NCBI GenBank assembly: GCA_963768165.1 | Contig: CAVYHJ010000027.1 | Coordinates: forward strand, 1 to 64,000 | Direction of reading: 5' to 3' | Length of the DNA: 64,000 nucleotides | Origin: CAVYHJ01 sp963768165 [NCBI: uncultured bacterium] | GTDB lineage: Bacteria; UBP4; UBA4092 | Shown here: piece by piece, positions 29,844-38,987 of the stretch | How positions within the stretch are numbered: position 1 is the stretch's first letter | Layout of the letters: each line of letters opens with the position of its first letter | Program-made: the position numbers and the translations under genes | The notes under the pieces: model-generated | Databases searched by the model: none | What the model was told of the DNA's origin: nothing | What the model saw: the letters and a program-made list of their open reading frames with translations, nothing else

Positions 29844-29874
29844 TTTACCCCGCATCCGCAAAGACACAGGATAA
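29844..29874. repeat. 31-nt direct repeat, copy 1 (with 30439-30469)
   Basis: TTTACCCCGCATCCGC...ACAGGATAA is present here and at 30439-30469, 28 of 31 identical. Each copy is at or just past the 3' end of one of the small helical genes, which supports duplication of those genes. Confidence 0.75.
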
Positions 29875-29886
29875 TCTTTCAAATCT

Positions 29887-30123
29887 TTACGCTGCTTTAG
29901 ATTCGCAAACTCCTTTATTCAATTTATGTTGGTTGAGCTTGTTCCGTAAAAACCGCAAACCTCCCTGCACTTTTTGCATTCGCAAAAAACTAGCTCGATG
30001 AGCTTGCAACTTGATGGAATCGTCATTTTCCAATGAACTTAGTGCTTCCTGTAAATCGGAAATCTGGTCACGGATCAAACATGTCATTTGATCTCTATGC
30101 AGTTTGTAATAGGTTCCTATCAT
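29887..30123 (-). CDS. Small helical protein, member C of a three-paralogue set
   Basis: 78 residues, unrecognised. Almost entirely predicted helix: YYKLHRDQMTCLIRDQISDLQEALSSLENDDS, a ~20-residue spacer, then LRFLRNKLNQHKL. The pattern YY.L.R....I...I.DLQ..LSSLEN..S......LRNKL is shared with the gene at 30454 and, more weakly, with 30143. Good ribosome site (AAAGGAG, 7 nt). It probably forms a helical hairpin or coiled coil. No membrane segment or signal peptide, so it is cytosolic. It sits in the operon between the porin and amt3. Confidence 0.7.
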   Translation of the reverse strand: MIGTYYKLHRDQMTCLIRDQISDLQEALSSLENDDSIKLQAHRASFLRMQKVQGGLRFLRNKLNQHKLNKGVCESKAA

Positions 30124-30142
30124 TGTATTCTCCTTTTCTTGA

Positions 30143-30337
30143 TCAGTTCATTTTGAATTGTTTTTTTAATTCCTGTCGCAAGGTTTTTAATTGTGACTCG
30201 ATATCGCTTAATATCTCCAGACCGAATTCGTAGTCCTGTTTGACATGACTGTTATCTTCCAGAGCTTTAAGCAAACTCTGCAATTCAACAACCTGCTGGC
30301 GTAAGACACTCGCCATATAATCTTTCACGTGACTCAT
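30143..30337 (-). CDS. Small helical protein, member B of a three-paralogue set
   Basis: 64 residues, unrecognised. VLRQQVVELQSLLKALEDNSH then ILSDIESQLKTLRQELKKQF has the same two-helix layout as its neighbours (ELQ..LKALEDNS against DLQ..LSSLENxxS), with a shorter spacer. Clear heptad-like Leu/Ile spacing. Ribosome site AAGGAG 7 nt before the ATG. It starts 117 nt after member A and ends 20 nt before member C. Confidence 0.7.
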   Translation of the reverse strand: MSHVKDYMASVLRQQVVELQSLLKALEDNSHVKQDYEFGLEILSDIESQLKTLRQELKKQFKMN

Positions 30338-30453
30338 ATTGAACTCCTTTCTTTCACAACTACCATCAAAGTTCTAATCACTACGTCACATTTTCTTTCC
30401 GTTAGAAGGTAAGGAATGTTTCACCTTACCATCCTTTATTTACCCCGCATCCG

Positions 30454-30702
30454 CTAGGATACAGGATAAGTTTTAAACTTCTTTTTACCATTCTGTTTGT
30501 AATTCACCAATTTATTCCGCAAGATATTCAAGCTTATGCATACCTCTTCAATTCGGACTATATTTATCCGACGTTTAGGTTTCATGTTCATAGAACCCCT
30601 GTTTTCCAGGGAACTTAATATGTCTTGCAAATCGGTAATCCGATTCTGGATCGTGCGGGTCGTATAGTTTCTATATAACTCGTAATAGGATACGTCCAAC
30701 AT
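30454..30702 (-). CDS. Small helical protein, member A of a three-paralogue set
   Basis: 82 residues from ATG 30702, chosen because AAAAGGAA lies ~8 nt upstream; the in-frame ATG 30720 overlaps the porin stop and has no ribosome site. YYELYRNYTTRTIQNRITDLQDILSSLENRGS, then a basic spacer (KPKRRINIVR), then LNILRNKLVNYKQ, matching the 29887 gene position by position. Basic tail. It is the first gene after the porin. Function unknown; context ties it to ammonium uptake. Confidence 0.7.
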   Translation of the reverse strand: MLDVSYYELYRNYTTRTIQNRITDLQDILSSLENRGSMNMKPKRRINIVRIEEVCISLNILRNKLVNYKQNGKKKFKTYPVS

Positions 30703-30719
30703 GATATTTTCCTTTTCCA

Positions 30720-31913
30720 TTAGAAGGTAAAAATTGTTTCAAGAGCCACAGTATTATCGTCTGTACCAAATCCGCCGCTGCTATTTTCAAATGAGGCGGC
30801 ATTGGAATGGTCGTGCCGATACTCCGCCCGGAACTTGAAATTATCAGTTAATTTATATTCCCCGGTCAGGGTCCCTTCTACCAAATCCTGAGCTGTCCCC
30901 GTCCGGGCACCCTCCGGGTCCGTAAACCATTCTGCACGAGCGGTAGCATTGATTTTCGGTGTAAAGACATAATTCACATAACCTGCCAACCCCTGCCATC
31001 GTCCATCCACACCACCCAATCCAGCATGATCTTCATATCCATAGTCATAATTAGTAACTAGTGTCAGTTTATCAATGGGCTTATAGGTGCCCACAAAATC
31101 CAATAAACTCCGGTTGTCATGGTTATCCCCAATTTCTTCCGATCCATACATTCCTGTAAACGCAAGGCTAAGCGGCGTAATTGGTGTCACGGTCACATTG
31201 GCAATGCCCGTTTTGCCAGAATTGTTATCTTCGACGTCGTCCCATCCATTAACGGCACCGAGCATGGCTGAAACTTTATCGTTAAAGGTATATCCGGCTT
31301 TCAAACCAGTGTGAGTAAAGGGAATCGCATATCCGAACATGAACGACCGCGATATATTGTAATCATCTTTGGATTCAATCACTTCCGCGCCAGCCGGGGT
31401 AACCCACTTCCCAAAGGTCAAATCCAACCCTTTGCCAACCGGAGCTTTATAAGTAACGTAGGCTTCTTCCAAATCGAAATCATTGGGACTAAATCCATAA
31501 GGGGTTATCACTTTGGAATCTTCGCCAAAATCCAGTTTAACTCTGAATCCCACATCGCCGGGATTATTTGTTTGTTCTTCAAACATCAATTGAAACATGC
31601 GCACCGCTGCACTATTCGCTTCCGTATCGAAAACACGATAGTTATTGCTACCGGATTTGGGAGCATCGAAATTATATTCATAGGTTAAGTCGAGAGAACC
31701 GCTAATCGTCACTTTCTTTAGGAATGCCAATCCGGGATACCATTTCTCCAGTTGCCCTTGTAAGTTTGAAGCACTAGAGGTATCCGTCGATGCCGTAGTC
31801 GCTGTTGAGGTTGTAGAAGAACCTTCTTCACTAAATGCATTATTGACCATACCTACCGCACCTACTATCACTAAACAAGTACTAATTGCAATGTTCCTTA
31901 GTATCTTTTTCAT
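30720..31913 (-). CDS. Outer-membrane beta-barrel porin (OmpL-like, BBP2 family)
   Basis: 397 residues. Signal peptide to ...NNAFS before EEG, a short Thr/Ser linker, then alternating amphipathic strands (VTISGSLDLTYEYNFD, VGFRVKLDFGED, LEEAYVTYKAPVGKGLDLTFGKW, AGYTFNDKVSAMLGAVNGW...), ending in ...TVALETIFTF with the C-terminal Phe that the BAM machinery recognises. The pattern fits the putative porin BBP2/OmpL family. It is the first gene of an operon with three small helical proteins, DUF2934, amt3 and P-II, behind a good sigma-54 promoter, so it probably admits ammonium or small nitrogen compounds during limitation. Confidence 0.85.
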   Translation of the reverse strand: MKKILRNIAISTCLVIVGAVGMVNNAFSEEGSSTTSTATTASTDTSSASNLQGQLEKWYPGLAFLKKVTISGSLDLTYEYNFDAPKSGSNNYRVFDTEANSAAVRMFQLMFEEQTNNPGDVGFRVKLDFGEDSKVITPYGFSPNDFDLEEAYVTYKAPVGKGLDLTFGKWVTPAGAEVIESKDDYNISRSFMFGYAIPFTHTGLKAGYTFNDKVSAMLGAVNGWDDVEDNNSGKTGIANVTVTPITPLSLAFTGMYGSEEIGDNHDNRSLLDFVGTYKPIDKLTLVTNYDYGYEDHAGLGGVDGRWQGLAGYVNYVFTPKINATARAEWFTDPEGARTGTAQDLVEGTLTGEYKLTDNFKFRAEYRHDHSNAASFENSSGGFGTDDNTVALETIFTF

Positions 31914-32030
31914 TACCTTGTCCTCTTTCTGCCACCAAATGCTGTCTCGAAATTTAGATTTAGTTTAAGTGGTATACCTAAGATAGAGACCGACCTCACT
32001 CTGGTATATCTCACATGCGGGTAATAAGAG

Positions 32031-32047
32031 GCAAAGTATATGCCAAG
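32031..32047 (-). promoter_or_regulatory. Sigma-54 (-24/-12) promoter of the porin-amt3 operon
   Basis: - strand CTTGGCATATACTTTGC: TTGGCA and TTTGC with GG-N10-GC spacing, close to the consensus. It lies ~118-134 nt before the porin ATG. Confidence 0.8.
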
Positions 32048-32147
32048 ACATATTAATTATTATAAATAATTGATATTAAAATACTTAAGAAACATTTATT
32101 TTAAATGCAATAGAAATAGTGAAGTATCAAAAATGTACAACAACAAC

Positions 32148-32158
32148 TTTATTGTCAT
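32148..32158. promoter_or_regulatory. Candidate activator half-site upstream of the porin promoter
   Basis: TTTATTGTCAT, i.e. ATGACAATAAA on the - strand, the same half-site as before both amt copies and the antiporter. It is ~100-125 bp upstream of the -24/-12 element and overlaps the last codons of the IS5-like transposase frame. Confidence 0.4.
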
Positions 32159-33564
32159 GTAAGAAACAATATTGTTTTGTTTGTAAGAAATTTAAGTAGA
32201 TGTCCCTGAAAAAGTTTCTTTTTTAGATTGTAGGACACAAAGAGGGAACTTTGGGAGAGAGAAAGGAACCTCCCGAGCCGAATTTTCCAAAGGACAAAAA
32301 GAAGCTTCCTTAGAAGCTTGCGGATATTGTACCCACATCCGCAGAGGATCGCATTGATGTGATCGCCGTGGGTTCCCTTCAGATAGTTTCGTCCTAACCA
32401 TCCATCGGTTTTGGCATGTCCGATCACGGGTTCAATCGCACTCCGGCGTTTAATCCATCGAATGACCGATTCTTTGAGTCCGGATAACTTCCACCGACTG
32501 AGATGAATCGTAGCCTCTCCCGCATAATCGTGTCCCCGATACCCTTGATCCGCATACACCTCCTGAGCTTGAAAATGTCCCAACCGCTCGGCCTGTTTCA
32601 AGGCCTGCTCTAAGGTATGTCCGTCATAGGGATTCCCGTGAAGCGCTTGCATGCCTACAATGAACGGATCTTGAGAAGTCGCTACCACACTCACCTTGCA
32701 GCCAAACTCATATTTCTTATGGGCTTTACCTTTGGCGATACATTCCACCTCCGGGGCATGCAAACTATACAGTTTCGGAGAATCCTCTCGCTTTTGCTCC
32801 AACAACCTCTGGGCCATGGCTAATTCCGGTCCCAATACCTCCCAGAGTTCCTCCCGGTTTGCCTTCAGGACCTTCCGACCTACATCCCGACTCACCCGTC
32901 CCAAGTACACCTTTAACTTCTTCCATTCCTTCTGCGCCTTCTTCCCCTTACGCCCATGGGCATACCGATGATACAAAAATAAACTCTTCTTGGCTTTGCG
33001 GGTATAGCTCTGCCGCAGTTCAATCCCTTCCTGGTGGCACAGATTCACCAAGCGTTGCAACATCTTCAGGTACAGTTTCGCATCCGTGGGATAGGTAATT
33101 GCTTTCTCCTGCACCGTCGTATCCACATTCGGTTTGGCCAACTGCCTCCGCTTCAAGGCACCCGTCTTCAACCCTGTGGTAATGGTCACCTCTAAGAGCT
33201 TCTCCATCTTCTGTTGCTGGATCCGTTTACGCCATTTACTCAATAAGCTGGCATTCAGGAAAAGCTCCCTCTGAAAATACTCAAACCCACAAAAGTATTG
33301 CCAGTACGGATTTTCCGCCAAGCGCTCCACGACTTCCTCATCGCTCAAGTGATAGGCATGCTTTAAATAATGGATCCCCACCAGTAATCGAATGGGTTTG
33401 CAGGGACGTCCGAAATCCGGACAATAACACCCCGCAAAGGCGGCCTCCAGTTCTCCCCATTCCATCTGATGGGCCAGTTGAATTAACGGATGGCGGGGAT
33501 TACACAGACTTTTTAATTCTCCACTAAATAAATTCTCTTGTGTCGTATCGGTCAATGGAATCAC
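32155..33564 (-). CDS. IS5-family DDE transposase
   Basis: 469 residues from GTG 33564 (GGAGG 7 nt upstream). N-terminal region of the IS5/IS1182-like type (PLIQLAHQMEWGELEAAF...GRPCKPIRLLVGIHYLKHAYHLSDEEVVERLAENPYWQYFCG). Catalytic triad: NVDTTV (Asp), EVYADQGYRG (Asp), RRSAIEPVIGHAKTDG (Glu). The family core ends near residue 420 (CGYNIRKLL). The frame then runs through the inverted repeat and 44 bp past the element boundary to a stop in host DNA, so the last ~15 residues are not from the element. Otherwise intact. Confidence 0.88.
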   Translation of the reverse strand: MIPLTDTTQENLFSGELKSLCNPRHPLIQLAHQMEWGELEAAFAGCYCPDFGRPCKPIRLLVGIHYLKHAYHLSDEEVVERLAENPYWQYFCGFEYFQRELFLNASLLSKWRKRIQQQKMEKLLEVTITTGLKTGALKRRQLAKPNVDTTVQEKAITYPTDAKLYLKMLQRLVNLCHQEGIELRQSYTRKAKKSLFLYHRYAHGRKGKKAQKEWKKLKVYLGRVSRDVGRKVLKANREELWEVLGPELAMAQRLLEQKREDSPKLYSLHAPEVECIAKGKAHKKYEFGCKVSVVATSQDPFIVGMQALHGNPYDGHTLEQALKQAERLGHFQAQEVYADQGYRGHDYAGEATIHLSRWKLSGLKESVIRWIKRRSAIEPVIGHAKTDGWLGRNYLKGTHGDHINAILCGCGYNIRKLLRKLLFVLWKIRLGRFLSLSQSSLFVSYNLKKKLFQGHLLKFLTNKTILFLT

Positions 33565-33677
33565 TCTAAATCCTCCAGATATTTGTATTTATTTCAATAT
33601 ACCTGGTGATTTTAACATGGCGAGAAAATCATTTCTATCCCATCTTTATTGTTCTATTTCCCTTTTTCAAGGACGAC
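32199..33677 (-). mobile_element. IS5-like insertion sequence with inverted repeats and 6-bp target duplication
   Basis: GTCCCTGAAAAAG (32202-32214) pairs with CTTTTTCAAGGAC (33662-33674), 12 of 13; extended to 16 bp the ends match 13 of 16. Directly outside lie TAAGTA (32193-32198) and TAAGTA (33678-33683), a probable target duplication. This gives an element of ~1479 bp holding one transposase gene. Confidence 0.7.
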
Positions 33678-33747
33678 TAAGTATCAAAGAATAGAGAGAG
33701 GGGAGTGATAAAATCTTTTAGTGAAGTTTAGGTAAATCCGAAGTAAA

Positions 33748-35004
33748 TTATAAATTTTCAGATTCTTTATCTTCGAGGTGCGCAACAGATTCGAATACAA
33801 TTGGTCTAATAACTTCGGTTTTAGGGAAAACAAACCGTAATAAGAGAGGAGTAATCATAGTCGTAAACAAGACCATGATAATCATGACACTGAAGACTTC
33901 TTGATTGATGATTCCATGATTCAACCCATACCCTGCGACAATCAACCCGACTTCACCGCGAGAGATCATACCGACCCCGACTCGCAGAGATTCAAAGTTA
34001 TTAAAACCCGTCAAACGGGAACCAATACCACACCCAATAATTTTCGCCAGGACGGCCACCAATAATATCATTGCAAGGAAACCGAGGTCATGCCCCAGTT
34101 CACGAGCATTAGTACGCAACCCGATACTAATAAAGAATACCGGAACAAAAAAGGAATAGGTAATGGGGTGAATTCCCGCATCAATTTGTTTTTTAAATTT
34201 AGTTTGAGCAAACAAGACGCCTGCGATATAGGACCCCGTAATCGCAGCGATATGACCCAAATACTCGGCCGCCCAAGCATAAAAGAAGGCTACGGCAACC
34301 ACGAAAGCTATTAAGACTTGGCTAGCGGGCAACCGGGTAACTATTTCAGTTATTTTCTCAAGGAATTTATCCCCCAGCCAAATAGAAATGACAAAGAAAA
34401 GGGTCATATCCAAGCAAACCCAAGCAATATCCCATTTGCCATTGGACCCTGTTTTCACGGTAAAGGCAACCACAAGAGACAATACTATCAGCCCCATGAC
34501 ATCATCAATGACAGCCGCACCAAGAATTGTAGACCCTTCTTTAGATTTTAATTGTTTAAGTTCCATCAAGGTTTGCGCACTAATACTGACGGAGGTGGCC
34601 GTGAGGATGGCACCAATGAACAAACTTTCGGACCATGAATAGTTAAATTTTTGAGCCAGATATAAAGCTGCCACTAAAGGAGCAACTACTCCACCAAAAG
34701 CCGCCCAGAAAGCCACTTTGCCGACTTCTTTCATTTGTTTCAGGTCTGTTTCCAAACCCGCAACAAACATTAACAGAATGACCCCGATTTCAGCGAGGTC
34801 ATGAATACTTTTATTAAGGATCATGGAATCGGATTTAAAAAATCCCACTTGGAGAATGTTAAAGAAGGTAGGGCCCAGAATAAGCCCGATAAGAATTTCA
34901 CCAAAGACTGAAGGTTGTCCCAAACGGGTAGAAATACCTCCCGCCAATTTGGCACAGATAATGATAATTACCAATATCAATAATAGTGAAGTTATTGATT
35001 CCAT
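33748..35004 (-). CDS. Cation:proton antiporter, CPA2 family (KefB/NapA-like)
   Basis: 418 residues, about twelve membrane helices. N-terminal LAGGISTRLGQPSVFGEILIGLILGPTFFN and AEIGVILLMFVAGLETDLKQM are typical of the CPA2 Na+/H+ exchanger domain; AVIDDVMGLIVLSLV carries the conserved Asp pair of the ion site; SFFVPVFFISIGL and GMISRGEVGLIVAGYGL are also family segments. No TrkA-N domain follows, so it is NapA/GerN-like rather than full KefB. It exchanges Na+ or K+ for H+ across the inner membrane. It has its own near-consensus sigma-54 promoter and lies next to the nitrogen genes, which suggests ion or pH balance during ammonium use. Confidence 0.88.
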   Translation of the reverse strand: MESITSLLLILVIIIICAKLAGGISTRLGQPSVFGEILIGLILGPTFFNILQVGFFKSDSMILNKSIHDLAEIGVILLMFVAGLETDLKQMKEVGKVAFWAAFGGVVAPLVAALYLAQKFNYSWSESLFIGAILTATSVSISAQTLMELKQLKSKEGSTILGAAVIDDVMGLIVLSLVVAFTVKTGSNGKWDIAWVCLDMTLFFVISIWLGDKFLEKITEIVTRLPASQVLIAFVVAVAFFYAWAAEYLGHIAAITGSYIAGVLFAQTKFKKQIDAGIHPITYSFFVPVFFISIGLRTNARELGHDLGFLAMILLVAVLAKIIGCGIGSRLTGFNNFESLRVGVGMISRGEVGLIVAGYGLNHGIINQEVFSVMIIMVLFTTMITPLLLRFVFPKTEVIRPIVFESVAHLEDKESENL

Positions 35005-35051
35005 ATTTATGGTTCAAATTAGTTAGAAATTTCCAACTACGCTCAATTTCC

Positions 35052-35067
35052 GCAACAATTATGCCAA
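35052..35067 (-). promoter_or_regulatory. Sigma-54 (-24/-12) promoter of the antiporter gene
   Basis: - strand TTGGCATAATTGTTGC, with TTGGCA and TTGC and GG-N10-GC spacing; the best match to consensus in the window. It lies 48-63 nt before the ATG. Confidence 0.8.
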
Positions 35068-35283
35068 AGGGGATCAGTTTGCTAGAAGTTATCTTACAAC
35101 ATTGTGACGATAACATTAAAAAGGATGAAGAATGGGAAAAGAGATTGAATATACACATATTTTACTTGACTAATATGAATTTTCACCAACTAAATCTATT
35201 TATTTATTAATTGGCAAATGAATTTAAAAGAACATATATCCTACTAATAAATACACTAAAAAGAATAAATCCGAAATTTACGA

Positions 35284-35341
35284 TGACAATAAAGATGCAT
35301 TTGCTTCAAGAATGGATATCGTACAAGTGACAATATTGTCA
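35284..35341. promoter_or_regulatory. Candidate activator sites upstream of the antiporter promoter
   Basis: Half-site TGACAATAAA at 35284-35293 and a perfect 14-bp palindrome TGACAATATTGTCA at 35328-35341. They lie ~220-290 bp upstream of the sigma-54 promoter, within enhancer range. The rest of 35005-35742 has no convincing gene. Confidence 0.55.
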
Positions 35342-35358
35342 TGATAAAGGGTATTATA

Positions 35359-35392
35359 GGAGACGCAGTACCAAAGGTCAAAGTTAAGAGAC
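35359..35392 (+). repeat. Dispersed repeat, copy 2
   Basis: Begins GGAGACGCAG and ends AAGTTAAGAGAC. The first 22 nt are identical to the inverted copy at 5931-5952; a variant is at 54742-54775. A weaker inverted partner (CTTAACTTTGGCTTTTTGTA, ~35625) lies ~250 bp downstream, so it may be one end of a decayed MITE. Confidence 0.65.
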
Positions 35393-35672
35393 AGCATTAT
35401 ATCTCACGTACCTTAAGGCAATTCTTCAAACTGTTTATTCCCTTTTTTGACTGTCTGTACGCCAAGATTATTTGAAAGTATTTTCACATTTATTAATAAT
35501 CATTCCTATTATAGGTTAAATAAGTGTAAAGTTAGCTACACACTGTCTCCGTACCAACGCCGTACTTGCTCCGTCACTTTTTCTATTCTGATTTTATTCT
35601 CTTTCAGGGTTTTTAGGCTATCATCTTAACTTTGGCTTTTTGTATCTCAGGGAGTCTTCGTATCAAGAAATG

Positions 35673-35725
35673 GACATTTTTTCATCGCTCTACGGAGAGA
35701 CGGCAGTCTCTGATGAAAAAATGTC
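35673..35725 (-). terminator. Long hairpin after the NifA-like gene
   Basis: GACATTTTTTCATC (35673-35686) pairs perfectly over 14 bp with GATGAAAAAATGTC (35712-35725); a second stem GAGAC-GGCA-GTCTC (35697-35710) is nested in the loop. It begins 17 nt after the stop of the regulator gene. There is no T-run beyond the stem, so its use as a terminator is likely but not certain. Confidence 0.6.
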
Positions 35726-35742
35726 TCCCAAGGGAAATAGGA

Positions 35743-37296
35743 TTAAACCAGAGTTTCGACAATAATATTGTACTTTTGCATTTTATAGCGGATTTGCCGG
35801 GTAGATAGCCCGAGCAGACGGGCAGCCCGAGCTTGAACCCAACCTGTGCGTCGGAGAGCCTCTTGGATTTGATCCTTTTCGATTTCCCCGACGGTTTTGG
35901 CGAGGGAACCGGTTTTGCTTTGGGGAACTATAGGTGACATTCCAGGAATCACCGGAGAAGATACTGCTGAAACCGGGATATGAATTTCTTCCGGATAGAT
36001 GATTTCCTTGCGTGTCATAACAACCAACCGTTCAACAACATTTTCGAGTTCGCGAACATTGCCCGGCCAATCATATTGTTGAAAGACACTTAATGCCGAT
36101 GGGGATATCTTGATATCTTTTCCATTTTCGACGTTAAATTTGGCAAGAAAATGTTCTACCAAGGGGAGAATATCTTCTTTTCTTTCCCGTAAAGGAGCAA
36201 TTTGAATCGGAATAACATTGAGGCGATAATACAAATCCTCGCGGAAAGATTTTTCTTTAACCGCTTGTTCGAGATTTTTGTTGGTTGCGGCAATGATACG
36301 AATATCCGCTGAAAACGTACGAGTTCCGCCGACCCGTTCAAATTTTCGTTCTTGAATTACCCGTAATAATTTTGTTTGAATTGCCAGGGAGATATCTCCG
36401 ATCTCGTCAAGAAATAAAGTCCCACCATGGGCCAGTTCAAACCGGCCGGGTTTGGTGCGAATAGCTCCTGTAAAGGCGCCTTTTTCATGGCCGAATAATT
36501 CCGATTCGAGCAAAGTTTCCGGAACTGCCGCGCAAGAAAACTTGATAAAAGGTTGTTCAGCGCGAGGCGATTTGAAATGAATGGCATGAGCGATTAATTC
36601 TTTACCGGTACCGGATTCTCCGCGAACCAATACGGTGGCTTTACTCAAGGAAACTTGTTCGGCCAGAGCGAATACTTCCTGCATTTGTTTACTGATTCCA
36701 ACCACATTTTTTAATTGGAACCGGTGTTTTAATTCCCGATGGAGATAGAGGTTGGTTTCCATGAGATTGCGTTTGGTTTCAGTTTCCGCGCGCGCGGCTT
36801 TTGCCGCCAGCCCAATTAAATCCGCGACTTCTTTTAGAATACTGATTTCTTCTTCCAACTTGGTTTCGTCTCCTTCAGAAAAGTGATCCACACTTAACAC
36901 ACCGATCGTATCCTTGTGAATTTTTACCGGCACACAAAGAAAGGCTATATTTTTTCGGCCCAGGTCACCGCGAGATCGGGTTTTATCTAAAAACCGGGTT
37001 TCCTTGGAGATATTAGGAATCGCGATAGCTTCACCTGTTTCAAACACTTTTCCGGTCACTCCTTCCCCGATTTTGTACCGACCCCGGCGGATCTCATCAG
37101 GTGTCATATCAAGGGCAACTTCAATTGCCAGTTCCCCGGTCTGATCATCAAAGAGCGATAATGTCCCACGGGTCATGCCAAAGGATTTTGCCAGAATGTC
37201 CATAACCATTTGTCCGGCGGTCTTCAAATCTGTTTGTGCGAGAAGAATACGGCTGATTTGATATAAAGTAGTTATTTCCTGAATTTTTGATGACAT
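35743..37296 (-). CDS. NifA-like sigma-54-dependent activator (GAF-AAA+-Fis HTH)
   Basis: 517 residues. An N-terminal GAF domain (~20-165: [22 protein letters not shown]...[18 protein letters not shown]...CVPVKI). The central AAA+ domain (~195-430) has Walker A GESGTGKE, the sigma-54-contacting GAFTGA loop, Walker B LFLDEIG, and [13 protein letters not shown] linker without the Cys pair of oxygen-sensitive NifA leads to a C-terminal Fis-type HTH ([27 protein letters not shown]), which is of the NifA/VnfA/AnfA type. It should activate -24/-12 promoters; four lie upstream of its neighbours on the same island. No nif structural genes are in view, so it may govern ammonium assimilation here. The GAF ligand is unknown. 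Confidence 0.88.
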   Translation of the reverse strand: MSSKIQEITTLYQISRILLAQTDLKTAGQMVMDILAKSFGMTRGTLSLFDDQTGELAIEVALDMTPDEIRRGRYKIGEGVTGKVFETGEAIAIPNISKETRFLDKTRSRGDLGRKNIAFLCVPVKIHKDTIGVLSVDHFSEGDETKLEEEISILKEVADLIGLAAKAARAETETKRNLMETNLYLHRELKHRFQLKNVVGISKQMQEVFALAEQVSLSKATVLVRGESGTGKELIAHAIHFKSPRAEQPFIKFSCAAVPETLLESELFGHEKGAFTGAIRTKPGRFELAHGGTLFLDEIGDISLAIQTKLLRVIQERKFERVGGTRTFSADIRIIAATNKNLEQAVKEKSFREDLYYRLNVIPIQIAPLRERKEDILPLVEHFLAKFNVENGKDIKISPSALSVFQQYDWPGNVRELENVVERLVVMTRKEIIYPEEIHIPVSAVSSPVIPGMSPIVPQSKTGSLAKTVGEIEKDQIQEALRRTGWVQARAARLLGLSTRQIRYKMQKYNIIVETLV

Positions 37297-37464
37297 TGTT
37301 CGCTCTCTTATTTGTTACACTAATTTCTTTTTTAAAGCAAATTATTTATCATATCTTTAATAAAATCAATTAATTGAAATACTTTTGACAAATGTAAAAA
37401 GATAAATCTATTAGCTTACTTTGGACAAAACTCACCATTGATGAGTTTGAAAAACGTAAGAAAG

Positions 37465-37479
37465 TGTACAAAATTGTCT
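37465..37479. promoter_or_regulatory. Weak copy of the TGACAA-N2-TTGTCA site upstream of the NifA-like gene
   Basis: TACAAAATTGTC keeps 11 of 14 positions of the palindrome. It is ~170 bp upstream of the regulator ATG, so autoregulation is possible. No -24/-12 element is evident for this gene. The 317-bp gap otherwise contains AT-rich DNA and the hairpin at 37556. Confidence 0.25.
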
Positions 37480-37555
37480 CATTCGTGATAGTCTAACGCA
37501 AACAGGTCAGGTTGGCAAGATTATATTACTCGTGTTTCAATACAACCATAAATAG

Positions 37556-37597
37556 CTACACTACACAATTGTTCTGCATTTATTTTGTGTAGTGTAG
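37556..37597 (-). terminator. Hairpin after P-II copy 4
   Basis: CTACACTACACAA (37556-37568) and TTGTGTAGTGTAG (37585-37597), a perfect 13-bp stem, followed on the gene side by a small GGGG/CCCC hairpin. It separates the housekeeping/P-II unit from the NifA-like gene. Confidence 0.6.
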
Positions 37598-37613
37598 GGG
37601 TTTGTCCCCGTAA

Positions 37614-38232
<619 letters not shown>

Positions 38233-38266
38233 AACGAAAATCCTTTCTTACATAAATATTATACAC

Positions 38267-38971
38267 TTACCCCTTACCTGATTTCATCATTTGAATCCGA
38301 TAATCATTTCCTTCAATTCTAAGCCACTGACACATTTCTTTTAATCGAGATTCAATTCGAGTTCCAACTTGTTCTTCTAACTCTTTATCATTTTTGTTAG
38401 TTGTAACTATGGTTGCTTTTTCTTGTTCGTATCGTTGATTGATGATAGCATAAAGCCGGTCGTTTACCCACCCGCTGGTTTTTTCCGCACCCAAGTCATC
38501 CAGAACCAGAATATCTACCCTACAAACCTTTTCTAAAATCGGCCATTGGGTTAGGGTATTATCAAGCGCATAGGTTGAACGCAAATCATCTAATAAGGAG
38601 ATAACATTGTAAAATAAACCAGTATAACCTTTCTGAATTAATTCCCGAAGTATAGCAATCGCTAGATGTGTTTTCCCTGTTCCACATTTACCATGCAATA
38701 ATAATCCCTTTTCCCCTTTATAATACTTAAGAACATACTTGACACACTTGTCATAAACATCTGTTTCTGGGAAATCACTATCAAAAGTTTTGAAGCTCTT
38801 TTTGGCGTACATTGGAGGAATTTCTGCCGCTACCAAGTGAGTAACGGTGACCGCGCGGATTTTACAATCGCAAGTACGGAGACCCTGCGGGGTGATGATA
38901 TTCCCAAATCCGTCACATTTATCACACCCGATTTTGGGAATTTCCAGTTGATTCACTAGATTTGTTACCAT
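38267..38971 (-). CDS. DnaC/IstB-like AAA+ ATPase, probable replicative helicase loader
   Basis: 234 residues. The N-terminus has a four-Cys zinc motif (CDKC at 16-19 and CDC at 34-36). AAA+ core: Walker A GKCGTGKT (~94-101), Walker B DILVLDDLGAE, sensor I IVTTNKND, then an arginine-rich end (GTRIESRLKEM). This is the DnaC/DnaI type that loads the replicative helicase at forks. It lies 16 nt after the DnaD-like gene in the same operon, which strengthens the loader assignment over a transposon IstB, for which there is no partner transposase. Confidence 0.85.
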   Translation of the reverse strand: MVTNLVNQLEIPKIGCDKCDGFGNIITPQGLRTCDCKIRAVTVTHLVAAEIPPMYAKKSFKTFDSDFPETDVYDKCVKYVLKYYKGEKGLLLHGKCGTGKTHLAIAILRELIQKGYTGLFYNVISLLDDLRSTYALDNTLTQWPILEKVCRVDILVLDDLGAEKTSGWVNDRLYAIINQRYEQEKATIVTTNKNDKELEEQVGTRIESRLKEMCQWLRIEGNDYRIQMMKSGKG

Positions 38972-38987
38972 AAATAATTTTAGCGCA

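Noticed and set aside
35447-35629. 60-codon frame in the gap before the antiporter
   Set aside because: No ribosome site and no credible protein features; it lies among repeats and candidate control sites.
35743-37296. Evidence for nitrogen fixation because of the NifA-like regulator
   Set aside because: No nifHDK or other nif structural gene is in the window; all targets with visible sigma-54 promoters concern ammonium uptake or ion exchange.
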